Notes: a model not told the origin generated them from the letters alone. A DNA stretch of 64,000 nt from Microcystis wesenbergii NRERC-220 (GCF_032027425.1 NZ_JAVSJA010000001.1:496001-560000), one strand, 5' to 3'. Shown: positions 36,650 to 45,271, numbered from the stretch's first letter. Program-made: numbers and translations.

Positions 36650-37557
36650 TGATATATCCCTATTTTACTCGATTCTTCTACCGGTCTCCAGCGCACTCTT
36701 CTGCAAAACTGACTTGCTCCCGATAGCCTCTGGTTAAGCTCCGGTCAATTAAATCTATCGCTATCTCTGGTTTCTTCTGAAATTCTTTGTCTTCTTTCCC
36801 CTCGGCTAAGGAACTAGCCGGTTGATAAATTTCAATGTCTAGGGGTACACTTTTTTTGCCGTCGTAGAGATGAGTAGTGACGGCGACTATTCCGTTGTCT
36901 GTCTTGCCAATTTCTCCCGAGTACTGCCTGCCAACTCCGGCGGTCAGATTGCCACTTTTTCGATGTCCTGAGTCATCGACAATCAGCGTAAATCCTCGGG
37001 GGATTTGCGTCTGGCGGCATTGGTTCATCACTTGCAAGCGACATTCATTTACCTGACGGTCTGACCAGGGCGATTCGGTCAAAAAGTGATGTAATCGGTT
37101 ATAAACTACTCCGACGGCATTATTGGCCATTTGAGGGAGGTTTTTCCTCTCACTTTCCCCTAATAATCCTCCTAAATATTGTCTGAAGCCGTTTTTTTGC
37201 GCTTCGTTTTTGAAGCAATTGTCAAACCGCCGACACCATCGGTCAAAGCAGGGGGGCATCGCTAGGGGTTGTCTCTTTCATCGCCGATTTCTCAACGTTA
37301 AGTGCTTATTCTGTAACGATTATACTCGATTAAACCTTTGTTGAGCGTTTAAGTCCCAATAGAGCCAGCGATCGCTTGATCAGGAAAGCATAGGTGCGAT
37401 CACTCAAAAGACGATCCAGTTAACCTTCCGAGTCGATGGTAGCCAGTCAAGGGTAGTCGAACAATCGCCAAGACTACCTTGGGGTAAGGGTTTGATTATT
37501 TTTCTTGGGGGCAAGTCCAGTTATCCCTGCAAGGTTCTTGTATTTGTATTGTTTTTA

Positions 37558-37649
37558 TAGCGGTTTTCACAGAAGTGAGTCCCGATTGAAACGCTGAAAC
37601 GCCTATCTATCAAGGGATTTACTATACCTTATTAGACTGAAAACCGCTA
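37558..37649. mobile_element. 92-bp MITE with TAGCGGTTTTC ends, upstream of gvpA
   Basis: TAGCGGTTTTC at the left is the exact reverse complement of GAAAACCGCTA at the right, and TA flanks both sides. The TAGCGG start links it to IS630-B and the 83-bp MITE. Confidence 0.85.
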
Positions 37650-37730
37650 TAGGTGCGCTCGCCCTGCTGTCCAATATGGGAAGTTTTGCTCAGAAAAAAG
37701 GGTACCAGCAATGACCTTAACCCGCATTTT

Positions 37731-37786
37731 CTGAGAATTGACCACATTTCTTAAGCACAAAACTGAGAATTCACCACATTTCTTAA
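37731..37786. promoter_or_regulatory. Two 24-bp direct repeats upstream of the gvpA promoter
   Basis: CTGAGAATTGACCACATTTC and CTGAGAATTCACCACATTTC, each followed by TTAA, are spaced 32 bases apart (start to start), about three helical turns. They end about 22 bases before the putative -35 box. They may be operator sites for a gas-vesicle regulator, or remnants of a mobile element. Confidence 0.5.
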
Positions 37787-37807
37787 CAAAAAACTTGATA
37801 TTAGGTA

Positions 37808-37836
37808 TTGACACCGACAAAACAAGAGTGTTATTC
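37808..37836 (+). promoter_or_regulatory. Putative sigma-70-type promoter of gvpA
   Basis: TTGACA (37808-37813) is followed by a 17-base spacer and TTATTC. The predicted start of transcription would leave a leader of about 100 bases before gvpA. It is the best promoter seen upstream of the cluster. Confidence 0.5.
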
Positions 37837-37946
37837 TTCAAATGCTGAAGTGATGAAGGCAAGAAAACCAACCAAATGGATTTCTGAAACCTTGATGATT
37901 TCAGCCCTGTAAACCTTCTATGAAAACAACAAAAAGGTCTATTACC

Positions 37947-38162
37947 ATGGCAGTTGAAAAAACCAACTCTTCCTCTAGCTTGGCTGAAGTTATTGATCGT
38001 ATCCTTGACAAAGGTATCGTTATTGATGCCTGGGCTCGCGTCTCTCTGGTGGGCATCGAATTATTAGCGATTGAAGCTCGTGTAGTCATCGCTTCGGTTG
38101 AAACCTACCTCAAATATGCTGAAGCTGTTGGTCTGACCCAATCAGCGGCGGTTCCTGCTTAA
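37947..38162 (+). CDS. gvpA: Gas vesicle structural protein GvpA, copy 1
   Basis: GvpA is the small hydrophobic protein whose ribs build the gas-vesicle wall. The 71-residue product, [20 protein letters not shown]..., has the conserved amphipathic helix, the two beta strands around [21 protein letters not shown] and the C-terminal helix with [18 protein letters not shown] 37947 is the usual family start. The upstream in-frame codons are not GvpA-like. A hairpin follows the stop at once, as expected for a gene that must be expressed far more than the rest of its operon. Confidence 0.98.
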
Positions 38163-38180
38163 GAATCTATCACAGATTCT
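38162..38180 (+). terminator. Hairpin immediately after gvpA copy 1
   Basis: AGAATCT and AGATTCT pair around a five-base loop, starting at the last base of the stop codon. The same hairpin follows copy 2 (38752-38770). There is no T-run, so it may stabilise the gvpA message or weakly attenuate the downstream genes. Confidence 0.55.
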
Positions 38181-38536
38181 ACCATCGGCTGAGTTAAAAC
38201 TTGACTGGGTTTTCCAGATTCTCGGCTTTTCTTTAAATCCCTATTGAGTTTAGTTACCCCTCTCTTGGGGCGCAATAGTCTATAACTGATCAGGTTGGCA
38301 CGGCAAAGAATAGCGAAAATAAAGCTAGACCCATACAAATTATTTTTGTAACCGCAATTCTGACCTTTGTAGCTAGGTTTACCCCCTATCACCAGAGTGT
38401 GAGGCTCACTATTTTTCGGAATAGAAAGTCATTTGGGGTTGGGAAGCTGCGCTCCTTGAGATGCGGTGGTTCGCTATCTCAACATTTGGATCAGCGCTGT
38501 ACACTTTCTACACAACTAACAAAAAGGTCTATTACC

Positions 38537-38752
38537 ATGGCAGTTGAAAAAACTAATTCTTCCTCTAGCTTGGCTGAAGTTATTGATCGTATCCTTGACA
38601 AAGGTATCGTTATTGATGCCTGGGCTCGCGTCTCTCTGGTGGGCATCGAATTATTAGCGATTGAAGCTCGTGTAGTCATCGCTTCGGTTGAAACCTACCT
38701 CAAGTATGCTGAAGCTGTTGGTCTGACCCAATCTGCGGCGGTTCCTGCTTAA
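38537..38752 (+). CDS. gvpA: Gas vesicle structural protein GvpA, copy 2
   Basis: It encodes the same 71-residue protein as copy 1, with only silent differences in the DNA. The shared flanking sequence shows that it arose by tandem duplication. Multiple gvpA copies are known from Microcystis and other cyanobacteria and raise the dose of the main shell protein. Confidence 0.98.
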
Positions 38753-39194
38753 GAATCTATCACAGATTCTACCATCGGCTGAGTTAAAACCCGACTGGGT
38801 TTTCCAGATTCTCGGCTTTTCTTTAAATCCCTATTGAGTTTAGTTACCCCTCTCTTGGGGCGCAATAGTCTATAATTGATCAGGTTGGCACGGCAAAGGA
38901 TAGCGAAAACAAAGCTAGACCCATACAAATTATTTTTGTAACCGTGATTTCGACCTTTGTAGCTAGGTTTACCGCCCATCACCAGAGTGTAAGGCTCACT
39001 ATTTTTCTGAATAGAAAGCAATTCTTTGGGTAGGAAGTTGCGCCCCTTAGTCTGGGGTAGTCCCCTACCTCAACTTTGGGATAATTAAGAAAAGTCGAAA
39101 TATACTGTCTCTCCCCCCAGTCCCCGTGAAGGTTTTTTTAACGGGTGATTGGGTCTAATCCATTCCATAGTATTTAGTAATTGAGGACAACCCC

Positions 39195-39833
39195 ATGCCT
39201 GCTCTCATGGAAAAGTTCCGCCAGGAGCGTTTATCGATTGCTGAAGAAGTAGCTGAACTCTCGCGAGAAGTCCAAGCTTTTCTGTCGGATGTCAAAACGA
39301 AAAGACAAGACCAAGCGCAGGAACAGGCAACTGCTTTGCGCCAATCTTTCCAAAAAGTTCAACAAGAAAGCCTCGCATTTTTAACAGCTACCCAAAAACA
39401 GCGTTTAGCTCAGGCGGAAAAGCAAAAAGAGGATTTGCGTCAATTTCAAGAACAACGTTTAGCTGAAGCGAAACGGCTAGACAACGACTTACGTCAACAG
39501 CGTCTAGATCGAGCCAAGCAGCTAAAGGACGATTTAAGTCAATTCCAAGAACAACGTTTAGCGGCAGCGAAACAGCTGGAGAACGACTTACGTCAACAGC
39601 ATCTAGATCGAGCTAAACAACTGAAAGAGGATTTAAGTCAATTTCAAGAACAGCGTTTAGCGGCAGCGAAACAGCTAGAGGACGACTTACGTCAACTTCA
39701 TCTGGATCGAGCTAAACAGGTGAAGGATGATTTAAGTCAATTTCAAGAACGACGTTTAGCGGAAGCGAAACAGCTAAAAGACGAATTGCGTCAGTTTCGT
39801 CAAGATTTGTCTATCTACGTTTTTGGCAAATAA
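39195..39833 (+). CDS. gvpC: Gas vesicle reinforcing protein GvpC
   Basis: GvpC binds the outside of the GvpA shell and sets the critical collapse pressure. The 212-residue product starts [20 protein letters not shown] and contains 33-residue repeats. The phrase [11 protein letters not shown] (with variants) recurs every 99 bases at 39441, 39540, 39639 and 39738, alternating with [10 protein letters not shown]. The C-terminus DLSIYVFGK is typical. The repeat number affects vesicle width and strength between strains. It lies 440 bases after gvpA copy 2. Confidence 0.97.
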   Translation: MPALMEKFRQERLSIAEEVAELSREVQAFLSDVKTKRQDQAQEQATALRQSFQKVQQESLAFLTATQKQRLAQAEKQKEDLRQFQEQRLAEAKRLDNDLRQQRLDRAKQLKDDLSQFQEQRLAAAKQLENDLRQQHLDRAKQLKEDLSQFQEQRLAAAKQLEDDLRQLHLDRAKQVKDDLSQFQERRLAEAKQLKDELRQFRQDLSIYVFGK

Positions 39834-40053
39834 ATCTCTAGGTTAATTCCAACCCACTTAAGCCTAGGGCTAGAGTAAAAACCCTCTAGTCCATTTTTCT
39901 GAATAAACTAGAGGACTGTCTGAAAATACAACAATAAGCCTTTGGTTTTAAACCTACCATGCTGGTTCTGCTTTTTTAAGTTTCTAGACTCGACTTAGGA
40001 GTGGTGGGTTACTGCTTGGGCTGCTCTAGGAATCTGGTAAATTAAAAAGTATT
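39834..40053. other. Spacer after gvpC with a hairpin
   Basis: CCTCTAGT (39883-39890) and ACTAGAGG (39907-39914) can pair; there is no T-run. The rest (for example around 39990-40040) has the composition of the IS200/IS605-like remnants that follow, but no boundary could be fixed. Confidence 0.4.
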
Positions 40054-40361
40054 ACCGAAAATTTGGGTTGAAAACCCCTCCCCTTCTAGGGATGCTTTGT
40101 GTTAGAATTTTAGTGGTCTAAAAAAACCACCCTATCATAGATATTCCTCCAATAAACATACTAGGTTGAAATTCCAGCAACGGGTTGACCCTTGTGCTTC
40201 CCTCAGGCTTCGGCCGTGATCTCAGCGTCGAAGCCTCACCGTCCGCTCGACTGATATCGCCGAACGTCCGAAGTCTCACCGTCGAAGCCCCATTCGGCGA
40301 CCATCCTAAAAAGGTGGCGTGGTGAGTAACCACCGTCCGTTTACGGCGGTGAGGATGTCAA
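40054..40361. mobile_element. IS200/IS605-like remnant without transposase, copy 1
   Basis: It shares with 40731-41143 the left part AAATTTGGGTTGAAAACCCC, the hairpin-forming GTGGTCTAAAAAAACCAC, ACTAGGTTGAAATTCC, and the right end GTCCGTTTACGGCGG followed by GAGGATGTCAA. That end resembles the right end (and guide-RNA region) of cyanobacterial IS200/IS605 elements carrying tnpB. No tnpA or tnpB is present. A scrambled REP-like palindrome sits in the middle (about 40207-40290). Confidence 0.55.
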
Positions 40362-40599
40362 AAAACTTCACTTAGTTTATGGTTAATGTTGTCATTATTA
40401 GTCTTTTATTGACAAAGGAGGTAAGTCAAAAGGACTGCATCTGGGATTGTCATTGTTCAAGTCTGGAAAAGTAATCTAGACAAGGGTTTTAGAACCTTAG
40501 CCCCTTGACTAATGAATATCCTGAAATACCTTCAGAATCAAAGTTCTAGATCTAATTGATGACAGTTCCTAATTTTTTGTGATATTATTATGAGGTAAG

Positions 40600-40733
40600 C
40601 CTTAAAAGCCAAAGACGATTAAACTTGCCGTAAAATTCGGGTAACACAAGCCTACTTGCCTACTCGGTTATTAAGGGGAAACCTGAACCAGCAGTTGTTA
40701 GATCGAGAATACCCGTGGGCTTAAGGCGGGGAT
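40600..40733. mobile_element. Possible right-end fragment of another IS200/IS605-type element
   Basis: The segment with ACACAAGCCTACTTGCC, GGGGAAACCTGAACC, then CCCGTGGGCTTAAGGCGGGG resembles the structured sequence after tnpB genes. It abuts the next remnant. No coding part is present. Confidence 0.4.
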
Positions 40734-41143
40734 TATCGAAAATTTGGGTTGAAAACCCCGTCGTTTTAGGACGGCTTTGTGTTAAAATCTGAGTGGTCTA
40801 AAAAACCCGCCCTATCATAGATACGACCGAATAAATATACTAGGTTGAAATTCCTGCAACGGGTTGACCCTTCGGCTTCGCTCAGGGTCAACGATGAGTG
40901 AGGGGAAGCTGACGGACGATGGGAACTCCATGCTAGAGGCAAAACGTACCGCAGGTCGGTATGTATAAACCAAAATTAAATCAGTCGCCGTCGGGCATTC
41001 GGAGACTTTAAATGGACGTGGAGAAAGTGTCAGACTTAAGCAATTAAGCATTTTTTGGTGAAGCGTCAACCCCATTCAGCGACCATCCTAAAAAGGTGGC
41101 GTGGTGAGGAATCACCGTCCGTTTACGGCGGTGAGGATGTCAA
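40731..41143. mobile_element. IS200/IS605-like remnant without transposase, copy 2
   Basis: It has the same ends as copy 1 and ends in GAGGATGTCAA 25 bases before the gvpN start codon. The middle differs from copy 1 and has no open frame of tnpA or tnpB type. Confidence 0.55.
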
Positions 41144-41168
41144 CAATGGTATTTACTAGATTTCAACT

Positions 41169-42209
41169 ATGACATTTACTGAAACTCAAACAAGAAGATC
41201 CGTCCTCTGCCTTCGCCCTGGTCAGTTTGTTGTTACGCCTTCGATTGATCAAGTTGCCACTCGCGCCTTACGTTATCTAAACGCTGGTTTTTCCATCCAT
41301 CTATGTGGTCCAGCAGGAACGGGAAAAACAACCTTGGCAATGCACCTGGCCAATTGTTTAGCCAGACCCGTGATGCTGATCTTTGGCGATGATGACTTTA
41401 CCAGTTCCGATTTAATTGGTAGCCAGTCTGGTTATACCCACAAAAAACTGATGGATAACTATATCCACAGCGTTCTCAAAGTTGAAGACGAGCTAAAACA
41501 CAATTGGGTGGATTCTCGGTTAACAATGGCCTGTCGAGAGGGGTTTACCCTAGTTTATGATGAGTTCAATCGTTCTCGACCTGAGGTCAACAACGTTTTA
41601 CTCTCTGCCTTGGAAGAAAAAATTCTCACCCTGCCGCCCACTAGCCATCAACCCGATTACCTACAAGTCAATTCTCAATTTCGGGCAATTTTCACCTCCA
41701 ACCCAGAAGAATATTGTGGGGTTCATGCTACCCAAGATGCTTTAATGGATCGGTTGGTAACCATTAATATGCCTGAACCAGATCAACTGACTCAGACTGA
41801 AATTCTTGCCCAAAAAACGGGGATTGGTCGAGAAGATGCTTTATTTATTGTCAACCTCGTCAAAACCTTTCGCTTGAAAACTGCGACTGAAAAAACGTCG
41901 GGTTTGCGCTCTTGTTTAATGATTGCTAAAGTCTGCGCCTCTCACGATATTGTGGCTAACTCCGCTGATGCCGACTTCCGTGATATCTGTGCGGATGTTC
42001 TCTTGTCCCGCACAAGCTTACCTATTGATAGCTCAAGAGCTATTTTATGGGAAATCCTCGACAACAATCTGGTAGAATCCTTATCCGTTGTAGAGGAAGA
42101 GGAGCCTTCCGATGACCAAGCGTCAACTTCTGAGCCTTTGACAGGAAATCAATCGTTAAAAGCCATTCAATCTTTACTACGAACGAACTTGCTGAAGCAA
42201 AAAGACTAA
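41169..42209 (+). CDS. gvpN: Gas vesicle protein GvpN (AAA+ ATPase)
   Basis: GvpN is a MoxR-like AAA+ ATPase that helps vesicles grow from small bicones to full width. The 346-residue product has Walker A in [15 protein letters not shown], the [15 protein letters not shown] loop, Walker B in [10 protein letters not shown] and sensor region [12 protein letters not shown]. An acidic C-terminal tail follows ([12 protein letters not shown]). The gene is next to gvpJ and about 1.3 kb from gvpC, with transposon remnants in between. Confidence 0.96.
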   Translation: MTFTETQTRRSVLCLRPGQFVVTPSIDQVATRALRYLNAGFSIHLCGPAGTGKTTLAMHLANCLARPVMLIFGDDDFTSSDLIGSQSGYTHKKLMDNYIHSVLKVEDELKHNWVDSRLTMACREGFTLVYDEFNRSRPEVNNVLLSALEEKILTLPPTSHQPDYLQVNSQFRAIFTSNPEEYCGVHATQDALMDRLVTINMPEPDQLTQTEILAQKTGIGREDALFIVNLVKTFRLKTATEKTSGLRSCLMIAKVCASHDIVANSADADFRDICADVLLSRTSLPIDSSRAILWEILDNNLVESLSVVEEEEPSDDQASTSEPLTGNQSLKAIQSLLRTNLLKQKD

Positions 42210-42227
42210 TTTTATATTCTTAATTGG

Positions 42228-42650
42228 GTGAAACCAACCGTGACTTCTTCCACTTTTGCTGGCTCGCTCAAAACCCAATCAAACAAATCCCTGAAAACAG
42301 CAACTCAAGGTTCGAGTTTGGCGGATATCCTTGAACGAGTTTTAGATAAAGGAATTGTGATTGCTGGCGATATTTCCGTTTCGATCGCCTCCACTGAACT
42401 TCTAAATATCCGCATTCGTTTGTTAATTGCCTCTGTTGATAAAGCAAGGGAAATGGGAATCAACTGGTGGGAAGGGGATCCCTACCTCCATAGCCAATCC
42501 CAAGCTTTACTAGCAGAAAATCGGGAACTTTCACTCCGACTCCAAACCCTGGAGACTGAGCTTGAAACCTTAAAATCCTTAAGCCAATTGAGTGCAATGG
42601 AGAGCCATGATACCAGTCCGAACGATGAAGCACATTCCTCAGATGCGTGA
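42228..42650 (+). CDS. gvpJ: Gas vesicle protein GvpJ (GvpA paralogue)
   Basis: GvpJ is a minor GvpA-like protein thought to nucleate or cap the vesicle. The GvpA-like core is SLADILERVLDKGIVIAGDI then SIASTELLNIRIRLLIASVDKA, followed by a long helical tail (ENRELSLRLQTLETELETLK). The start is GTG 42228, 18 bases after gvpN. The 140-residue length fits the family. The 3' part, from the ASVDKA codons on, is repeated twice downstream in degenerate form. Confidence 0.93.
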   Translation: MKPTVTSSTFAGSLKTQSNKSLKTATQGSSLADILERVLDKGIVIAGDISVSIASTELLNIRIRLLIASVDKAREMGINWWEGDPYLHSQSQALLAENRELSLRLQTLETELETLKSLSQLSAMESHDTSPNDEAHSSDA

Positions 42651-43190
42651 AATTCCTCACTTGAATCCTCAAAGGTTAGGGAATTTACACGAGACGATTG
42701 CCCCCCTTGATAAAGCAAGGGAAACGGCGATTAACGGCTTGCAAGGTTATCCCTACCTCCCTAGCCAATGCCAAGCTTTATTCGCAGAAAACCTGGAACT
42801 TTCACGGCGACTTCAAGCCTTAAAATCCTTAGCCAAATTAAGTGCAATAGAGAGCCGTGATATCAGTCAGAACGATCAGTCACATTCTTTATATACATTG
42901 AAATTCCTCAATTGAATCTTCAAACGGTAAAGAAGTTTACACCAGTTAACGATTGCCTCTGTTGATAGAGCAAGGGAGATGGAAATTAATGGGTGGGAAG
43001 GCGACTCCTACCTCCCTAGCCAATCCCAAGCTTTATTAGCAGAAAACCTGGAAATTTCACGCCGACTTCAAACCCTAGAAGCTGAACTTCAAGCCTTAAA
43101 ATACCCCAATTAGGGGCGATGGAGAGCCATGATACCAGTCCAAATGAGCAAGCACATTCCTCCTGTCGGAGAAGTTCCTCACTTGAATCT
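42423..43190. repeat. Three tandem copies of the gvpJ 3' end
   Basis: Units start at about 42423, 42699 and 42952. Each reads (ASV/APL)DKARE..., SQ.QALLAEN.E and LQ.L, then a non-coding stretch with AATTCCTCACTTGAATC and (A/C)ACGATTGCC. The first is the true end of gvpJ. The others have lost the GvpA-like core. Spacing is about 240-275 bases. Confidence 0.88.
42699..43113 (+). pseudogene. Degenerate gvpJ tail copies (position of gvpX in described Microcystis clusters)
   Basis: The second copy is open to a stop at 42915 (PLDKARETAINGLQGYPYL... to TLKFLN). The third runs from about 42946 (IASVDRAREMEING...) to a stop at 43113. Neither has its own GvpA-like core or a good start. An open frame from 42592 runs through the second copy. 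From memory, published Microcystis clusters place a gene called gvpX between gvpJ and gvpK, so this may be that locus. Confidence 0.6.
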
Positions 43191-43313
43191 TCACAAGGCA
43201 GCGGAAAATTGACATTGTTTAATTACATCATTTCTTCCCTCAGATAAAATTTCTTGGCCAAGCTCCCCACTAGACACTCACCGTCAAAAACTGCTCATTT
43301 ACCAATTCCAACC

Positions 43314-43787
43314 ATGACCCTTGCTTGCACACCTTACGATTCTGATAATCAAGCCTTGCTGACCCGTCCAGAAAGTAATAGCCAAGCTGGTTTAGCCCCT
43401 TTACTGTTAACTGTCGTGGAACTGGTACGCCAATTGCTCGAAGCCCAAATCATTCGCCGGATGGAAAAAGGGGTTCTCAGTGAGTCTGATTTAGATAGAG
43501 CTGCAGAAAGTATCCAAAAATTGCAAGAACAAATTCTCTATTTGTGTGAAATTTTTGAGGTTGAGCCAGAAGAGTTAAATGTCCACCTAGGAGAGTTTGG
43601 AACTCTTTTACCTGAAGCAGGGAGTTATTACCCAGGAGAGGAGGGGATTAAGCCTTCTGTGTTGGAATTAGTGGATAGACTCCTCAATACAGGAGTTGTT
43701 GTGGAAGGAAATGTTGATCTGGGTTTAGCTCAACTAGATCTAATTCACCTCAAGCTTCGTTTGGTTTTAACTTCTCAGCCGCTTTAA
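43314..43787 (+). CDS. gvpK: Gas vesicle protein GvpK
   Basis: GvpK is a conserved assembly protein of most gvp clusters. The 157-residue product has LTVVELVRQLLEAQIIRRMEKG, then LDRAAESIQKLQEQILYLC and the C-terminal SVLELVDRLLNTGVVVEGNV with LDLIHLKLRLVL, the family pattern. I chose ATG 43314 (MTLACTPYDSD...); an upstream TTG at 43254 would add a poor 20-residue extension. The gene is followed 15 bases later by gvpF. Confidence 0.93.
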   Translation: MTLACTPYDSDNQALLTRPESNSQAGLAPLLLTVVELVRQLLEAQIIRRMEKGVLSESDLDRAAESIQKLQEQILYLCEIFEVEPEELNVHLGEFGTLLPEAGSYYPGEEGIKPSVLELVDRLLNTGVVVEGNVDLGLAQLDLIHLKLRLVLTSQPL

Positions 43788-43802
43788 TTTGGGAGAATAC
43801 TG

Positions 43803-44537
43803 ATGACAGTGGGTCTTTATTTGTATGGAATATTTCCCGAAGCAGTTCCTGACGGACTGGTTTTGCAAGGGATTGATAATGAGCCAGTTCACAGTGAGAT
43901 GATTGATGGTTTTAGTTTTCTCTACTCCGCTGCTCATAAAGAGAAGTATTTGGCATCCCGTCGCTATTTAATTTGCCATGAAAAAGTATTAGAAACTGTC
44001 ATGGAAGCAGGGTTTACAACGTTGTTGCCCCTGCGGTTTGGCTTAGTTATCAAAACCTGGGAATCCGTCACCGAACAATTAATTGCTCCCTATAAAACCC
44101 AACTGAAAGAATTATTTGCTAAACTGTCAGGCCAGCGAGAAGTTAGCATTAAGATTTTTTGGGATAATCAGTGGGAATTACAAGCGGCTTTGGAGTCTAA
44201 TCCTAAGTTAAAGCAAGAACGGGATGCGATGATGGGTAAAAACTTAAATATGGAAGAAATTATCCATATAGGTCAACTCATTGAAGCCACTGTATTGCAA
44301 CGGAAACAAGACATTATTCAAGTCTTTAGAGAGCAATTAAATCATTGCGCCCAAGAGGTGATTGAAAGCGATCCGATGACGGATGACATGATTTACAATG
44401 CAGCTTATTTAATTCCCTGGGACGAAGAGCCGGAATTTAGCCAAAAGGTGGAAGCGATCGATCAGCAGTTTGGTGATCGCCTAAAAATTCGCTATAACAA
44501 TCTAACCGCACCCTATACCTTTGCCCAACTTGTCTAA
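43803..44537 (+). CDS. gvpF: Gas vesicle protein GvpF
   Basis: GvpF (GvpF/GvpL family) is an accessory protein that contacts GvpA during assembly. The 244-residue product begins GLYLYGIFPEAVPDGL, has the conserved TLLPLRFGLVI segment, and ends LKIRYNNLTAPYTFAQLV, with the N-terminal domain and the helical C-terminal domain of the family. The M. aeruginosa homologue has, as I recall, a crystal structure. gvpG follows 14 bases later. Confidence 0.95.
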   Translation: MTVGLYLYGIFPEAVPDGLVLQGIDNEPVHSEMIDGFSFLYSAAHKEKYLASRRYLICHEKVLETVMEAGFTTLLPLRFGLVIKTWESVTEQLIAPYKTQLKELFAKLSGQREVSIKIFWDNQWELQAALESNPKLKQERDAMMGKNLNMEEIIHIGQLIEATVLQRKQDIIQVFREQLNHCAQEVIESDPMTDDMIYNAAYLIPWDEEPEFSQKVEAIDQQFGDRLKIRYNNLTAPYTFAQLV

Positions 44538-44551
44538 GGAGAGTATTAGTT

Positions 44552-44815
44552 ATGTTTCTCGATCTTTTATTTCTTCCTGTTACCGGTCCTATTGGGGGTC
44601 TGATCTGGATTGGGGAGAAAATTCAAGAGCGTGCAGATATAGAATATGATGAGGCGGAAAATTTGCACAAATTGTTATTATCCTTACAACTATCTTACGA
44701 TATGGGCAACATTTCTGAGGAGGAGTTTGAAATTCAGGAAGAAGAACTTTTATTAAAAATTCAAGCCTTAGAAGAAGAAGAAGAGGCAGAAAACGAATCT
44801 GAATCTTCTCTCTAA
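44552..44815 (+). CDS. gvpG: Gas vesicle protein GvpG
   Basis: The 87-residue accessory protein has the GvpG start MFLDLLFLPVTGPIGGLIWI, a helical middle and a very acidic C-terminus (EEEEEAENESESSL). GvpG is needed for vesicle formation in other organisms. The gene ends the compact K-F-G block. About 120 bases of spacer follow, before the - strand gvpV. Confidence 0.93.
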   Translation: MFLDLLFLPVTGPIGGLIWIGEKIQERADIEYDEAENLHKLLLSLQLSYDMGNISEEEFEIQEEELLLKIQALEEEEEAENESESSL

Positions 44816-44938
44816 ACTTGCAATCTTTCCCACCACATAGATCATGAACAAAATCACAAATTGTAAGCTTAGTAAGGGCGGATTTGACAAGCTCAAGAAC
44901 TCGTTGAAGCTTGGTCAGAACTAGCCCTTGGTTAAGCC

Positions 44939-45271
44939 TTAATATTCTAGGTAAAAAGTTTGGAAATTACTGGAATTATTAGAGGAGTGAGCAACAGTTT
45001 TGGGGGAATCAGGCTTTTTAGCTACACTAGGAGGATTGACTGTACGCAAATTTTGAATGCTTTGTTCTGTAGTCTCAATTTGATCTGTCACAGACGTGAG
45101 ACGACTTTTTAACTGCTCAATCTGCCGCTCCATCATTTCTAATTTTTCTTGGATACGTTGTTTTTCAGTAATTAACTTGTAAAGCTCAAGTTGGTGATCT
45201 GCTTCAGATTGTTTCCGAGGCATGGTGCTAATTTTAGATCTAATTGGTCTGGGTGGACGAGTGGTTGTCAT
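44939..45271 (-). CDS. gvpV: Gas vesicle protein GvpV
   Basis: The 110-residue product starts MTTTRPPRPIRSKISTMPRK, then has a coiled coil (ELYKLITEKQRIQEKLEMME..., QLKSRLTSVTDQIE), and ends NFQTFYLEY. This matches my recollection of cyanobacterial GvpV. It is on the opposite strand to the rest of the cluster and divergent from the next gene, with which it shares a 92-bp promoter region. Confidence 0.7.
   Translation of the reverse strand: MTTTRPPRPIRSKISTMPRKQSEADHQLELYKLITEKQRIQEKLEMMERQIEQLKSRLTSVTDQIETTEQSIQNLRTVNPPSVAKKPDSPKTVAHSSNNSSNFQTFYLEY

Larger units (their letters stand above)
34308..36721 (-). mobile_element. ISKra4-family element, copy B, carrying IS5-B
   Basis: The ends GGGAGCAAGTCA and TGACTTGCTCCC are flanked by a perfect 9-bp duplication, GATAGCCTC (34299-34307 and 36722-36730). 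IS5-type copy B is inserted between the right end and the start of the transposase gene. Confidence 0.95.
33592..37259 (-). pseudogene. IS701-family transposase, copy 2, split by ISKra4-B
   Basis: The N-part (37259 down to 36722) reads MPPCFDRWCRRFDNCF... with LIVDDSGHRKSGN and HLYDGKKSVPLDIEIYQPAS. The C-part (34307 down to 33592) continues ...KIVLIDAGYGNNTSFL to TERNWVEVFYRESKGWLGL and ends SLGLVWA. Apart from the insertion, no other disruption was seen. Confidence 0.88.
33575..37358 (-). mobile_element. IS701-family element, copy 2, carrying ISKra4-B (with IS5-B)
   Basis: The ends match copy 1 (TGGGACTTAAAC), in opposite orientation. Flanks are CTAG and ATAG. ISKra4-B lies at 34308-36721. 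The two IS701 copies form a long inverted repeat of about 1 kb arms around the ISH3 copy 2 region. This element ends about 590 bases before the first gvpA. Confidence 0.88.
37920..39073. repeat. Tandem duplication of a ~590-bp unit holding gvpA and its 3' region
   Basis: The two units begin with CAAAAAGGTCTATTACC before each gvpA and stay nearly identical for about 470 bases, then less similar to the end. The unit includes the gene, the hairpin after it and about 300 non-coding bases. The coding copies differ by only a few silent changes. Confidence 0.93.

Noticed and set aside
37920-39073. A third gvpA copy, as in some Microcystis clusters
   Set aside because: Only two copies are present between the MITE at 37558 and gvpC.
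40118-40333. Open frame on the - strand (71 codons)
   Set aside because: It lies entirely in an IS200/IS605-like repeat, with low-complexity composition and no ribosome-binding site.
40815-41075. Open frame on the - strand (86 codons)
   Set aside because: It lies within the second IS200/IS605-like remnant and resembles no protein.
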